Source: Acidimicrobiaceae bacterium
GTDB lineage: Bacteria > Actinomycetota > Acidimicrobiia > Acidimicrobiales > RAAP-2
Assembly (NCBI GenBank): GCA_003167415.1
Contig: PMTF01000015.1
Location: 56,006-120,005 of the forward strand
Direction of reading: 5' to 3'
Length of the DNA: 64,000 nt
Shown here: one piece after another, positions 52,138-62,172 of the stretch
Position numbering within the stretch: the first letter of the stretch is position 1
Layout: each line of letters starts with the position of its first letter
Notes under the pieces: generated by a model
Told to the model about the DNA's origin: nothing
The model's database searches: none
What the model saw: only the letters and a program-made list of their open reading frames with translations
Made by a program: the position numbers and the translations under genes

Positions 52138-53529
52138 ATGCGCGCCACGACCACCCTCCTAGAGAACAACAAAGTCATGCTCACCGTCGAAATTGACGAC
52201 GCCGAAATGGACGAGGCCATCGACGCCGCCGCCAAGACCCTCGCCAAGCAGGTCACGGTGAAGGGATTTCGCAAGGGCAAGGTTCCCAAAAACGTCCTGA
52301 TCGCCAATATCGGCGGCCCGTCGGTCCTTCGTTCGGAGGCGATTCGCGAGTCCCTACCTGACTTTTACGCCCGCGCCGTCGCGGACTCCCTCATTGACCC
52401 CATTGGTCAGCCCGATATCAACATCACCGCCGGCGAGGACGAGGGTCAATTCACCTTCGAAGCCGAGGTCGAAGTTCGTCCGGAGATCTCCATTCGGGGC
52501 CAACGTGAACTTCGTGTCACCATTCCTTCGCCGGTCGTCACCGACGGCGAGGTCGACGCCCAGATCAACCGGTACCTCGAAACTGACGCCGTACTCAATC
52601 CGGTCGACCGGCCCATCGTGACCGGAGACCTCGTGACCATGGACGTGCACGTCCAACAGATCGCCACCGAGGCCGAGCCACTCGACATGACCGACTTCAT
52701 GTACACCGTGGGGACCGGTTCGATCGCCGAAGGCATTGACGAGCTCATCCTCGGACTCAAAGCGGGCGAGGACCTCAAGATGAACGCGCCAGCCGGCGAG
52801 GGCGTCGTCGCGACCTACGAGTTGAAACTGAAGCAGGTCCAAGAGCGGGTGCTGCCCGAGTTGAGCGACGAATGGGTCGCCGAGAACTCTGAGTGGACGA
52901 GCGCCGAGGAGATGCGCGAGGCGATCCTGGTGCAAATGCGTCGGCGCAAGATCGTCGAGGCGCAGATGTCACAACGCGACGCGGCGATGGTGGCGTTGAG
53001 CGAATTGGTGGCCGAAGAAGCGGCGCCCGAGGTGCTGATCAACGCCGAGACCAACGAACGACTCCACGACCTGGGGGAGCGACTGGCCGCGCAGAAACTC
53101 ACCTTGGAGATGTTCTTGCAGGTGACGAACCAGACACCCGAAGACCTGCTGGCGACATTGCGCCAAGACGCTGTGCGCGCGGTGCGCGTCGACCTCGGAT
53201 TGCGCGCACTGGTCGTCGCCGAGCACCTTGAAGCGACGCCGGAAGAGATCGACCAAGAACTCGAGCGCACCGCCGAGTCGATGGGCGTGTCCGCGGACCT
53301 ACTGCGCGACAATCTTCGCGACTCCGGGCGCGTCGTGAATTTCAGCGCCGAGGTCTCCAAGATGAAGGCGTCGAAGTGGTTGAGCGTGAACGTGGTCTAC
53401 GTGGACCCCGAAGGTGTTGAGATCGACAACGCAATATTGCGCGCCGATCAGTCCATCGAGGACGACGACACAACCTCCGACGCCGATGACGTCGATGAGA
53501 CCGGCGAATCAACGGAGTCCGACGCGTAA
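52138..53529 (+). CDS. tig: trigger factor, ribosome-associated chaperone
   Basis: 463 aa. The N-terminal ribosome-binding domain has the GFRKGKVPKNVL signature (the FRK loop). The middle PPIase domain begins at about 165 (VTDGDLVTMDVHVQQ), and the helical C-terminal domain is long, ending in an acidic tail (DDDTTSDADDVDETGESTES). Folds nascent chains and prolyl bonds. First gene of the proteostasis group with clpP and clpX, a normal bacterial order. The PPIase core is more divergent than in E. coli, as is common in actinobacteria. Confidence 0.95.
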   Translation: MRATTTLLENNKVMLTVEIDDAEMDEAIDAAAKTLAKQVTVKGFRKGKVPKNVLIANIGGPSVLRSEAIRESLPDFYARAVADSLIDPIGQPDINITAGEDEGQFTFEAEVEVRPEISIRGQRELRVTIPSPVVTDGEVDAQINRYLETDAVLNPVDRPIVTGDLVTMDVHVQQIATEAEPLDMTDFMYTVGTGSIAEGIDELILGLKAGEDLKMNAPAGEGVVATYELKLKQVQERVLPELSDEWVAENSEWTSAEEMREAILVQMRRRKIVEAQMSQRDAAMVALSELVAEEAAPEVLINAETNERLHDLGERLAAQKLTLEMFLQVTNQTPEDLLATLRQDAVRAVRVDLGLRALVVAEHLEATPEEIDQELERTAESMGVSADLLRDNLRDSGRVVNFSAEVSKMKASKWLSVNVVYVDPEGVEIDNAILRADQSIEDDDTTSDADDVDETGESTESDA

Positions 53530-53538
53530 GGTAGTCGG

Positions 53539-54147
53539 GTGAACGAATACTTCAAAGCCCAGAATTACCTCGTCCCCACGGTCGTCGAATCGTCGAACCG
53601 GGGCGAGCGAGCCTACGACCTCTACAGCCGACTTCTTCGCGAGCGCATCATCTTTCTGGGTACGCCCATCGACGACACGATCGCCAACCTGATCTGCGCG
53701 CAGATGCTCTTCCTCGAATCCGAAGACCCCGACAAGGACATCAACCTCTACATCAACTCCCCGGGCGGCGACATCACTGGGCTGCTCGCGGTCTACGACA
53801 CGATGAAGTACATCAAGCCGGCCGTCTCGACGTTCTGCTTCGGACAGGCCGCCTCGGCCGCCGCGGTGTTGCTCGGCGCCGGGGCCAAGGGCAAGCGATT
53901 CGCCTTGCCGCACGTGCGCGTGTTGTTGCACCAACCGTGGGGCGGTGTGGGGGGACAGGCGTCGGACATCGAGATTCAAGCTCGTGAAATCTTGCGTATG
54001 AAGGACATGTTGAACGACATGCTGGCCCAGGACACGGGCCAGTCGGTGGAGCGCATCACGAAAGACACCGACCGTGACTTCATCATCAGCGCCGCCGAGG
54101 CCGTGGAATATGGACTCATTGACGAGGTAATTACGGCCCGACCGTAA
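53539..54147 (+). CDS. clpP: ATP-dependent Clp protease proteolytic subunit
   Basis: 202-aa serine peptidase; the triad is complete: Ser106 ([11 protein letters not shown]), His131 ([10 protein letters not shown]) and Asp180. Handle helix and N-terminal loop are present ([21 protein letters not shown]). GTG at 53539, 9 bp after tig stop. Works with ClpX (next gene) as the degradation complex. Only one clpP is seen here; actinobacteria usually have two, so the second is either elsewhere or absent. Confidence 0.96.
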   Translation: MNEYFKAQNYLVPTVVESSNRGERAYDLYSRLLRERIIFLGTPIDDTIANLICAQMLFLESEDPDKDINLYINSPGGDITGLLAVYDTMKYIKPAVSTFCFGQAASAAAVLLGAGAKGKRFALPHVRVLLHQPWGGVGGQASDIEIQAREILRMKDMLNDMLAQDTGQSVERITKDTDRDFIISAAEAVEYGLIDEVITARP

Positions 54148-54213
54148 GTACCGAAATTTGACACGGCCGCCTCGTAGGATGGTCGCGACGGAGGTTCATG
54201 TCGGAGGAAATCA

Positions 54214-55470
54214 GTGGCGAAGTTTGGTGAAAGCAACGACCTTATTAAGTGCAGCTTCTGCGCGAAGGGTCAAAAACAGGTAAAGAAGCTCATCGCGGGA
54301 CCCAGCGTGTACATCTGCGACGAGTGCATCGACCTGTGCAACGACATCATCGCCGACGAATTTGGGGACCGCCCCGAGTTCGTTCTCGACGATCTCCCGA
54401 CGCCGCGTGAGATCTCGGCCTTCCTCGACGAGTTCGTCATCGGTCAGATAGAGGCGAAGAAGATTCTCGCCGTCGCGGTCTACAACCACTACAAGCGAAT
54501 CCAAACCGGACCACTCCACGACGACGACGTCGAGGTCGCCAAGTCGAACGTGTTGCTCCTCGGCCCCACCGGTTGCGGCAAAACCTTTCTGGCCCAGACG
54601 TTGGCGCGGATGCTCAACGTCCCTTTCGCCATCGCCGACGCCACCGCCTTGACCGAGGCCGGCTACGTCGGTGAGGACGTCGAGAACATCCTCTTGAAGC
54701 TTCTGTCGGCGGCCGACTTCGACGTCAAGCGCGCCGAACGCGGCATCATCTACATCGACGAGATTGACAAGATCGCCCGTAAGGCCGAGAATCCTTCGAT
54801 CACGCGTGACGTGTCCGGAGAAGGGGTACAGCAAGCGCTGTTGAAGATTCTCGAAGGAACCGTCGCCAGCGTGCCACCCCAAGGCGGACGTAAGCATCCG
54901 CACCAAGAGTTCATCACCATCGACACCGCGAACATCCTGTTCGTCGTCGGCGGTGCGTTCGCCGGTCTCGAAGAGATCATCGAACGTCGACTCGGCACGA
55001 AATCGATGGGCTTCAATCAGCCGGTGGAATCCAGGCGCAAGGGTGACATCGAACTGTTCCGTCACGTTCTGCCCGAGGACCTCGTCAAGTTCGGACTCAT
55101 TCCCGAGTTCATCGGACGGCTTCCCATCGTGAGTGCCGTCCAGCAGCTCGACCGCGACATGTTGATTCGAGTGTTGACCGAGCCAAAGAACTCACTGGTC
55201 AAACAGTTCCAACAGGTGCTGGCCATGGACGGAGTCGAACTGATAATCGAAGAGGGTGCACTCGAAGCGATCGCCGACCTCGCCTTAGAGCGCGGCACCG
55301 GAGCGCGCGGACTTCGCTCCATCCTCGAGAACGTATTACTCGAAGCGATGTTCGATGTCCCCGGACGTGACGACGTCGTCAAGTGCGTCGTGACCACCGA
55401 GTCGGTTCGTGACAAGGTCGCCCCCGAATACGAATTGCGAAAGGCGACGCGCACCCGTCGCGCGAGCTAA
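54214..55470 (+). CDS. clpX: ATP-dependent Clp protease ATP-binding subunit ClpX
   Basis: 418-aa AAA+ unfoldase. The C4 zinc-binding domain is at the N-terminus (CSFCAKGQ and CDECIDLC); Walker A GPTGCGKT at about 117; Walker [14 protein letters not shown]; sensor and pore loops ([14 protein letters not shown]) and the IGF-type loop ([12 protein letters not shown]) are all present. GTG start after GGAGGAAATCA. It completes tig-clpP-clpX. Confidence 0.97.
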   Translation: MAKFGESNDLIKCSFCAKGQKQVKKLIAGPSVYICDECIDLCNDIIADEFGDRPEFVLDDLPTPREISAFLDEFVIGQIEAKKILAVAVYNHYKRIQTGPLHDDDVEVAKSNVLLLGPTGCGKTFLAQTLARMLNVPFAIADATALTEAGYVGEDVENILLKLLSAADFDVKRAERGIIYIDEIDKIARKAENPSITRDVSGEGVQQALLKILEGTVASVPPQGGRKHPHQEFITIDTANILFVVGGAFAGLEEIIERRLGTKSMGFNQPVESRRKGDIELFRHVLPEDLVKFGLIPEFIGRLPIVSAVQQLDRDMLIRVLTEPKNSLVKQFQQVLAMDGVELIIEEGALEAIADLALERGTGARGLRSILENVLLEAMFDVPGRDDVVKCVVTTESVRDKVAPEYELRKATRTRRAS

Positions 55471-55473
55471 CGC

Positions 55474-56802
55474 GTGCGCTTTCGGACGTACGTCGAAGCG
55501 CTGACCTGGCTGGAGTCGCACGTCGACTACGAACGTGTCGCCCCGAACCGACGAGAGATCCCGACCCTTCAGCCCATCGTGGACACTCTGGCGTTGCTCG
55601 CCGATCCGCAGAGCGACTATCCGACGATTCACGTCACCGGTACGAACGGTAAAGGCTCTACGACGACCCTGATAAGCGCGTTGTTGAGTGCGACCGGACT
55701 GAGGGTGGGAACCTTCACCAGTCCGGACCTGCACGCCGTCAATGAACGAATCGCCGTAAACGGTGAGCCGATTGACGACGAGGAGTTCATTGGGCTTCTC
55801 CAGCGCCTGGCCGACGTCGAGTCGGTGAGTGGAATCGCCCTCACTCGCTTCGAACTCTTGACCGTGGCGGCCTTCCTGCACTTCTCGGACGAGGGCGTCG
55901 ACGTCGCGGTGGTCGAAGTGGGCATGGGCGGCACCTGGGATTCGACGAACGTCATCAACAGCGACGTCGCCGTGCTCACCAACGTCGATCTGGATCACAC
56001 CGCGGTGCTGGGCACGACGATCGGGGAGATCGCGAGCGACAAGGTGGGTATCTTTCGCGCCGACGCGATCGCCGTCGTCGCCACGCCCAACGCCATCGTG
56101 GTCGAGATCGCCCAACATCGGGCCGACGAACTGGGCGCCGCCCTGTGGCTCTTGGGGGACTCGTTCACCCTGGAGCAGAACGAACTGGCGCTCGGCGGCC
56201 GGGCGATCACCGTGCGCACCCCCTTCGCGCGCTACGAGGAGATTCTCGTGTCGCTGCATGGGATCCACCAGGGCGTCAACGCCACCACGGCCATCGCCGC
56301 GGCCGAAGCCTTCCTCGGCCGCGCGCTCGGTGAAGAAATCGTCAGTTCCACGCTGGCCACGGTCCACGTGCCCGGGCGCATGGAGCTCATCTCGCGCAAG
56401 CCCATGATCGTCCTCGACGGTGCACACAATCCGGCCGGCGTCAGGGCGCTCGTCGCCACGCTCGACGGGGCCTTCTACGTCACGGGGGAGCGGCGTTGCG
56501 TGTTGGGCATGCTGAGCGGCCGCGACGTCGATGACATGGTCGAACCGCTGGTCGCCCTCGGCTTCACCGAGTTCCACTGTTGCGCGCCGCACTCTCCGAG
56601 GGCGGTCGCGGCGAGCGTCGTCGCCAACGCGGTTCGCCGTCACGGCGGCGTCGCGTACGAGCACCCGAGTGCCGCCGCGGCGCTGGCGCACGCGCGAGAA
56701 CGTTCGACCGACGAGGACCTGATTGTGGTGGCCGGCAGTCTGTATCTCGTCGCCGAGGTCCGCGGTGAGGTATTGCGCGTGCGCTCTCGTCACTTGACCT
56801 AG
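55474..56802 (+). CDS. folC: dihydrofolate/folylpolyglutamate synthase
   Basis: 442-aa Mur-ligase family enzyme that adds glutamates to folates. The N-terminal P-loop VTGTNGKGSTTTL, then GTFTSPDLHAVNERIAVNG, the DxxxxE metal site (VGMGGTWDSTNVI), and C-terminal VLDGAHNPAGVRAL are present. GTG at 55474 is 3 bp after clpX, so it is probably in the same operon. Confidence 0.94.
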   Translation: MRFRTYVEALTWLESHVDYERVAPNRREIPTLQPIVDTLALLADPQSDYPTIHVTGTNGKGSTTTLISALLSATGLRVGTFTSPDLHAVNERIAVNGEPIDDEEFIGLLQRLADVESVSGIALTRFELLTVAAFLHFSDEGVDVAVVEVGMGGTWDSTNVINSDVAVLTNVDLDHTAVLGTTIGEIASDKVGIFRADAIAVVATPNAIVVEIAQHRADELGAALWLLGDSFTLEQNELALGGRAITVRTPFARYEEILVSLHGIHQGVNATTAIAAAEAFLGRALGEEIVSSTLATVHVPGRMELISRKPMIVLDGAHNPAGVRALVATLDGAFYVTGERRCVLGMLSGRDVDDMVEPLVALGFTEFHCCAPHSPRAVAASVVANAVRRHGGVAYEHPSAAAALAHARERSTDEDLIVVAGSLYLVAEVRGEVLRVRSRHLT

Positions 56803-56808
56803 CGGCTG

Positions 56809-56814
56809 TTAGAT
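56809..56814 (+). promoter_or_regulatory. -10-like element of ndk
   Basis: TTAGAT ends 9 nt before the ndk GTG; no Shine-Dalgarno sequence is visible, which suggests a leaderless message. Confidence 0.4.
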
Positions 56815-56823
56815 TGCTTCGTC

Positions 56824-57234
56824 GTGGATAGAACGCTTTTCATTGTGAAGCCCGACGGTGTGGCGCGCGGTCTCATCGGCGAAATCATCGGCCGCCTCGA
56901 GGACAAGCAACTGTGCATCGTCGCGGCCGAGTTGCGCACCATTGAGCGAGCCACGGCCGAGCGCCATTACGTCGAACACCAGGGTCAGCCCTACTACGAA
57001 AAGCTGGTGGAGTTCATCACGCAGGGTCCGTCACTGGTCCTGGTCGTCGAGGGATCCGAGGACACGTGGCAGGTCGTACGTGGTCTCATGGGAGCGACGA
57101 ATTCGAAGGAGGCCGCACCGGGAACCATTCGCGGTGACCTCGCGATCGGGATGCGAGAGAATCTCGTGCACGGTTCTGACTCGGCGGCGTCGGCGCAACG
57201 CGAGATAGAAATCTTCTTCCCTCATCTGGTCTAA
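56824..57234 (+). CDS. ndk: nucleoside diphosphate kinase
   Basis: 136 aa, full length. It begins DRTLFIVKPDGVARGLIGEI and has the active-site NLVHGSDS with His116, which is phosphorylated in the reaction that equalises NTP pools. GTG start, 21 bp after folC. Confidence 0.96.
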   Translation: MDRTLFIVKPDGVARGLIGEIIGRLEDKQLCIVAAELRTIERATAERHYVEHQGQPYYEKLVEFITQGPSLVLVVEGSEDTWQVVRGLMGATNSKEAAPGTIRGDLAIGMRENLVHGSDSAASAQREIEIFFPHLV

Positions 57235-57317
57235 CGGCGTTTAGTGGCCCCGAGTGGGCCTCGTGTCCTAGCCTTGTAGTCGAAGAGGGCATCGTCGTCA
57301 CTACTTAAAGGGTCTTT

Positions 57318-58349
57318 ATGGTTGATAGTCGTTTCTCGCTTTTGGGCCGTGACATGGCCGTCGACCTCGGGACGGCGAACACGCTGGTCTACGTCCGGGG
57401 CCGTGGCATCGTCTTGAACGAACCATCGGTCGTCGCCGTCGACGTCAAGGACGGCAAGCCGCTGGCCGTCGGCGCCGAGGCCAAGCGCATGATCGGTCGC
57501 ACCCCGAGCAACATCCAGGCCATCCGTCCGCTGAAGGACGGTGTCATCGCGGACTTCGAAATCTGCGAGAAGATGCTGCGCTACTTCATTCACCGTGTCC
57601 ACCAACGACGCTTCGCGAAACCCCGCATGGTCATCTGCGTGCCGTCCGGTATCACCGGCGTCGAGCAGCGCGCCGTCATGGAGGCGGCTGAGTTCGCCGG
57701 CGCGCGCAAGGCCTACATCATCGAAGAGCCGATGGCCGCCGCGATTGGCGCCGGCCTGCCGATTCACGAACCGACCGGCAACATGGTCGTGGACATTGGC
57801 GGTGGCACGACCGAAGTGGCCGTCATCTCCCTCGGCGGCATCGTGACGAGTCAGTCCATTCGCGTGGGCGGTGACGAACTCGACGAGGCGTTGATCGCGT
57901 ACGTGAAGAAAGAGTTCCAGTTGGCGCTCGGTGAGCGCACCGCGGAAGAGATCAAGATTCAACTCGGCTCGGCCTACCCGCTCGAAGAGGAGCTGCGCGC
58001 CGAGATTCGTGGTCGCGACCTCGTGACCGGACTGCCCAAGACGGTCATCATCTCGACCGAACAGATCCGAAAGGCCATGGAAGAGCCGGTGCAGGCCATC
58101 GTCGACGCGGTGAAGGTGACGCTCGACCGCACGCCGCCGGAACTCTCGTCGGACCTCATGGAACAGGGCATCGTCTTGACCGGCGGTGGCGCGTTGCTCG
58201 CGGGCATCGCGGCGCGACTGGAGTACGAGACCAACATGCCCATCATCGTGGCGAACGACCCGCTCAATTGCGTGGCTCTAGGAAGCGGCATGTGCCTTGA
58301 AGAACTCGACGTCTTCGCGCGCATGTTGAAGACCAGTCCTTCGCGCTAA
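57318..58349 (+). CDS. mreB: rod-shape-determining protein, actin-like
   Basis: 343-aa actin homologue. The phosphate-1 motif ([14 protein letters not shown]), phosphate-2 ([18 protein letters not shown]), connect-2 and adenosine ([12 protein letters not shown]) motifs are intact. It directs lateral wall synthesis with MreC, MreD and the PBP2 encoded just downstream. Its presence implies a rod-shaped or elongating cell, which many actinobacteria lacking MreB are not. Confidence 0.96.
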   Translation: MVDSRFSLLGRDMAVDLGTANTLVYVRGRGIVLNEPSVVAVDVKDGKPLAVGAEAKRMIGRTPSNIQAIRPLKDGVIADFEICEKMLRYFIHRVHQRRFAKPRMVICVPSGITGVEQRAVMEAAEFAGARKAYIIEEPMAAAIGAGLPIHEPTGNMVVDIGGGTTEVAVISLGGIVTSQSIRVGGDELDEALIAYVKKEFQLALGERTAEEIKIQLGSAYPLEEELRAEIRGRDLVTGLPKTVIISTEQIRKAMEEPVQAIVDAVKVTLDRTPPELSSDLMEQGIVLTGGGALLAGIAARLEYETNMPIIVANDPLNCVALGSGMCLEELDVFARMLKTSPSR

Positions 58350-58352
58350 CCC

Positions 58353-59171
58353 GTGGCCACCGATAGGACGAGGCGTCGAACGTGGACGATCGGCGCCAGC
58401 GTCTCGGTACTCCTGGTGGTGCTCTATCTCAGCGGCGGGGTGGTGTCAGGGTTGCGCACGGCGGCGAACTTCGTCACCTCACCTTTCAGTTGGACCGTCA
58501 ATGAGATCGCGCGTCCCATCGGTCACATGTTCGCCGGGGCGATCAACTACAGCGACGTGGTCGCACAGAATCAGAAACTGCGCTACGAGTTGGGCAAGGC
58601 CGAACTTCGAGCCAACGAGACCTGGGCGGAGAATCGGCAACTCGGACAACTGAGCACGCAACTTGACGTGCCCTTCGTCGGCTCCCTGACTACGGTCGCG
58701 GCGCAGGTGACGGCGCTCTCGCCCACGAACTTCGCCGCCACGGTCGATATCTCCAAGGGCCGCGACAACGGCGTCATGGTGGGCATGCCGGTCGTGGCCA
58801 ACGGGGGACTGGTCGGCCTCGTCACCGGAACCACCCCGCACGGCGCGACGGTTCGCCTGATCACCGATGTGAATTCGCTCATCGGGGTGACCTTCGGTTC
58901 CGGCAAGACGTCGCTCGTCGTGAGCGGCCAAGGCGTCAATAACGGCCTCGGCGCCACGGCGGTGCCGCTCACGTCATCGGTGAGAGCCGGCACCGTGTTG
59001 TCCACGAACGGACTCGACGGCGGTCTGTATCCTTCCGGCCTGCCGGTGGCCAGCGTCACCAAGGTGACGCTCACCCCCGGCGCGGCCACCTACAACCTGT
59101 CGCTGCATCCTCTGGCTGACCTGCGCAACCTCGTCTACCTCGACGTCGTGCTGTGGGAGCCCTCCACGTGA
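58353..59171 (+). CDS. mreC: cell-shape protein MreC
   Basis: 272 aa: one N-terminal membrane helix (TIGASVSVLLVVLYLSGGVV), a short coiled coil (AQNQKLRYELGKAELRANETWAENRQL) and the periplasmic beta-barrel (VTALSPTNFAATVDISKGRDNGVMVGMPVV). Links MreB to wall enzymes. Stop overlaps the mreD GTG. Confidence 0.93.
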   Translation: MATDRTRRRTWTIGASVSVLLVVLYLSGGVVSGLRTAANFVTSPFSWTVNEIARPIGHMFAGAINYSDVVAQNQKLRYELGKAELRANETWAENRQLGQLSTQLDVPFVGSLTTVAAQVTALSPTNFAATVDISKGRDNGVMVGMPVVANGGLVGLVTGTTPHGATVRLITDVNSLIGVTFGSGKTSLVVSGQGVNNGLGATAVPLTSSVRAGTVLSTNGLDGGLYPSGLPVASVTKVTLTPGAATYNLSLHPLADLRNLVYLDVVLWEPST

Positions 59172-59680
59172 CTCGTGCCCTGATACCGGTCACGGTGGTC
59201 ACGATGTTCATTGTCGGGGTACAGCTCTCGGTCTTTTCGACGTGGCGTTTCGCCGGCGTTGTGTTCATGCTGGTGTGGCTCTGGCCCTTCGCCCTCGGCC
59301 TCGCCGGCTTCACGACGCTCTCCATTTGGGCGGCGTTGGTGGGAGGCGTGTTCTTCGACACTCACGCGACCACCCCGTTCGGACTGACCGCGATGGTCGG
59401 GGTCTTGCTCGCCTACGGGGCGTCGCGACTCGGCAAAGAAGGCGTCGGTGATCTGGACTCCGCGGCCTGGTGGGTCACGCCCATCCTGGCCGCCGGTGCG
59501 GGCGCCACTGCCCCGGTCATCTTCACCATTGGGGGCATCGGCGTCTTGAACTTCTCGCTGTGGCACGGCAGTTTGGTGAATTCGATGGTCGTCAACGCCG
59601 TCGCCTTCTTCGTGTTGGCCCGTCCGGTTTCGCGACTGGCGCGCATGGTTGGACGCTCGGGAGTACGAGCGCGCCGGTGA
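59168..59680 (+). CDS. mreD: cell-shape membrane protein MreD
   Basis: 170 aa with about five membrane helices; start GTG 59168 overlaps mreC stop (GTGA), end overlaps mrdA start. The order mreB-mreC-mreD-PBP2 supports the call, as MreD itself is weakly conserved. Confidence 0.85.
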   Translation: MTRALIPVTVVTMFIVGVQLSVFSTWRFAGVVFMLVWLWPFALGLAGFTTLSIWAALVGGVFFDTHATTPFGLTAMVGVLLAYGASRLGKEGVGDLDSAAWWVTPILAAGAGATAPVIFTIGGIGVLNFSLWHGSLVNSMVVNAVAFFVLARPVSRLARMVGRSGVRARR

Positions 59681-61860
59681 AGGGCTCGTGGCGTGATCGC
59701 CCTTCCGGTTCGCGCTTTTCGCGATTGTGGCGTCCGTGGGTTTCACTGCATCCCTTTCGGGGCCAGGGCCGCTCGATCAATGAGCCCAAACCGGTGGGCA
59801 TTCGCGACCTGGTGGCCGCGCCCGGCGACGTCAAGTTGCGTCCCGAGCGTCGTTGGTACGTGATTGGCGGATTTTTCCTCTTGTTGTTCTTATTGCTCGT
59901 CGCGCGTCTCTACGTGCTTCAGATCAAGGACCACCAGCAGTCCGTCGCTCAGGTCGACGCGCTCTCTCTGCACGTGGCGACGATTCCGGCGTCGCGGGGA
60001 CTGATCCTGGATCGCAACGGTAAACCGTTGGTCAACAATGTGACGACCGTCGAGATCCGACTGTCGCGCGCTGAGGCGACGCTGAATCCGAAGATCGAGG
60101 GCACGCTCGCCTCTCTCACTGGACAAAGCGTCAAGCAAATTGTCGGCGACCTGGCCAACCAGGCCTACAGTCCGTACCAGCCCGCGCCGATTCTGGCCAA
60201 CGCGCCTGCGAACATCGTGGAGTTCATCAAACTGCACGCGTCGGAGTTCCCCGGTGTGTCGGTGCTTGACGTCTCGCGACGTACCTATCCGCTCGGCGGC
60301 AACGTCGGCTCTCAGGTCCTCGGGTACGTGGGACCGATCACGAAGAACGAGATCCAGGCGCACCCCGGCGCCGGTTATCAGACTGACTCGACGATCGGTC
60401 AAACGGGCATCGAGTCGTTCTACGAGCAGTATCTGCGCGGGCTCGACGGAACGAGCACCATAGAAGTCGGCGCCACCGGCAACGTGATCGGGACACTCAA
60501 AACCACCCAGCCCAAAGTCGGCGACTCGGTCGTTTTGAACATCGACGCCGGACTGCAAAGTGCACTCGACGGAATCTTGAAGGCCGACATCCTGCATGAC
60601 CGAACCGTGCCGGACCCGCGTTCGGGATTCCTGCCGGCGGCGATCAACGGTGCCGCGGTGGTCATGGACGTCAACGACGGAGCGGTGCTCGCCATGTCGA
60701 GCTACCCGTCCTACGACCTGTCATCGTTCGTGAACGGTCTCTCGGACGCCCAGTTCCACCACCTGCTCGCGGTCGGGGCCTTCAACAACTACGCGATCCA
60801 GGGTCTCTACACGCCCGGCAGCACCTTCAAGTTGATCACGGCCACCACCGAGATGCAGACCGGCGTGCTTTCGCCGAATGTCTTCATCGACGACACCGGT
60901 CAGTTCAAGGTGCCGGGCTGTCGAACGAACCCAAAAGGCTGTGTCTTCCACGACGACGAGACGACGGGCCTCGGCAGCGTCGACCTAACCTCCGCCCTCA
61001 CCGAGTCGTCGGACTACTACTTCTATAACTTGGGCTATCTCTTCTGGTCCCAGCAGGCCAAGTACGGCCAGACGCCGATCCAGAATGTCGCCCACCAATA
61101 CGGGCTGGACCAGTACACGGACATCGACCTGCCCGATGAAGTCGAAGGACGCGTCGACTCTCCCGAAGTGCGAAAGGAACTCCATGCCGAGGCGCCCAAG
61201 TCGTTTCCCAACGTGAGTTGGTACACGGGCGACAACATCGAAATGGCCTTCGGCCAGGGCACGACCGCGTTGACCCCGATCGCCCTCGCGAACGCCTACG
61301 CCACGTTCGCCAACGGCGGCACCCGCTACGCCCCCGAAGTCGCGGCGGCGATCGTCAACGCGCACGGACAGAGCGTGCTGCGCTACGGCCCTCGCGTCCT
61401 CGGTCACGTCAGTCTGCGGCCGAGCGTGCGCAACCCGATCCTCCAGGGCCTCGAGGGCGTCGTCATGAGTCCCGCGGGCACGGCCTACGCGCCGTTTCAC
61501 GCCAACATCAACTTCTCGCTCTCGGCGTTCCCAATCGCCGGTAAGACCGGTACGGCGAGCAACGGTGGGGTCAGCAAGGAACCCAACTCGTGGTTCGTCG
61601 GTTTCGGGCCAACCACGCACCCGAAGTACGTGGTGCTCTGTGTCATCGAAGAGGGCGGCTACGGCGCCGACGCCGCGGCCCCGGTCGTTGCCCGGACCTT
61701 CAACTATCTCGTCGCCCACCCGATCGGGCCGGTCCGGCTCAAGCGCCAGTTGACCATTCCCACGACCACCACTACCAAGGCGCACTCGACCTCGACCTCG
61801 ACCACGACCTCGACCACGACCACCACGACGGTACCGACCACCACCACGACACATAAATAG
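59677..61860 (+). CDS. mrdA: penicillin-binding protein 2, elongation transpeptidase
   Basis: 727 aa. One membrane helix (WYVIGGFFLLLFLLLVARLYVL, about 68-90), a dimerisation domain, then the transpeptidase: SxxK at TPGSTFKLI, SxN-type ESSDYYFYN, and KTG at IAGKTGTAS. The C-terminal tail is a Thr/Ser run (TTTTKAHSTSTSTTTST) encoded by ACC/TCG/ACG repeats. GTG overlap with mreD. No rodA follows in the window. Confidence 0.95.
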   Translation: MKGSWRDRPSGSRFSRLWRPWVSLHPFRGQGRSINEPKPVGIRDLVAAPGDVKLRPERRWYVIGGFFLLLFLLLVARLYVLQIKDHQQSVAQVDALSLHVATIPASRGLILDRNGKPLVNNVTTVEIRLSRAEATLNPKIEGTLASLTGQSVKQIVGDLANQAYSPYQPAPILANAPANIVEFIKLHASEFPGVSVLDVSRRTYPLGGNVGSQVLGYVGPITKNEIQAHPGAGYQTDSTIGQTGIESFYEQYLRGLDGTSTIEVGATGNVIGTLKTTQPKVGDSVVLNIDAGLQSALDGILKADILHDRTVPDPRSGFLPAAINGAAVVMDVNDGAVLAMSSYPSYDLSSFVNGLSDAQFHHLLAVGAFNNYAIQGLYTPGSTFKLITATTEMQTGVLSPNVFIDDTGQFKVPGCRTNPKGCVFHDDETTGLGSVDLTSALTESSDYYFYNLGYLFWSQQAKYGQTPIQNVAHQYGLDQYTDIDLPDEVEGRVDSPEVRKELHAEAPKSFPNVSWYTGDNIEMAFGQGTTALTPIALANAYATFANGGTRYAPEVAAAIVNAHGQSVLRYGPRVLGHVSLRPSVRNPILQGLEGVVMSPAGTAYAPFHANINFSLSAFPIAGKTGTASNGGVSKEPNSWFVGFGPTTHPKYVVLCVIEEGGYGADAAAPVVARTFNYLVAHPIGPVRLKRQLTIPTTTTTKAHSTSTSTTTSTTTTTTVPTTTTTHK

Positions 61861-62172
61861 GTCAAATCGCTGGTCGGGCCGTCTCGGCGAGTAACCTGAT
61901 GGCGTTGGGCGTTTCTGTGCAAAATGTGCAGTGCGCGAAAAGAACGCAGCAGTTGCGCGGTGCAGTCGCACTCCGTTCCTGCAGGCATTGAGGACTACAC
62001 GTGGTTCACGGCAGTGAAGTGACCTTATTTCTATTTGGGATAACCGCTCTCTTGCTGACTCGTCACGCCACAACTCCCAACACCTACGTCGCCCGAACCC
62101 TTCGGCGCGTATCCACCCCCGTAAGCGCGGCGCACTGCGCCCCCCTACCTAAGAACTCAAGGAGTACCCGTC
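61861..62172. other. leader region upstream of rne
   Basis: About 310 bp without a gene. The upper part contains frames on both strands, but nothing with an RBS. It ends in CAAGGAG before the rne GTG. A long 5' leader of an RNase E/G gene could be an autoregulation site, as in enterobacteria, but no specific structure is identified. Confidence 0.45.

Noticed and set aside
55336-56793. Long minus-strand open frame opposite clpX 3' end and folC
   Set aside because: Same reason: complement of a certain gene with a composition unlike a protein.
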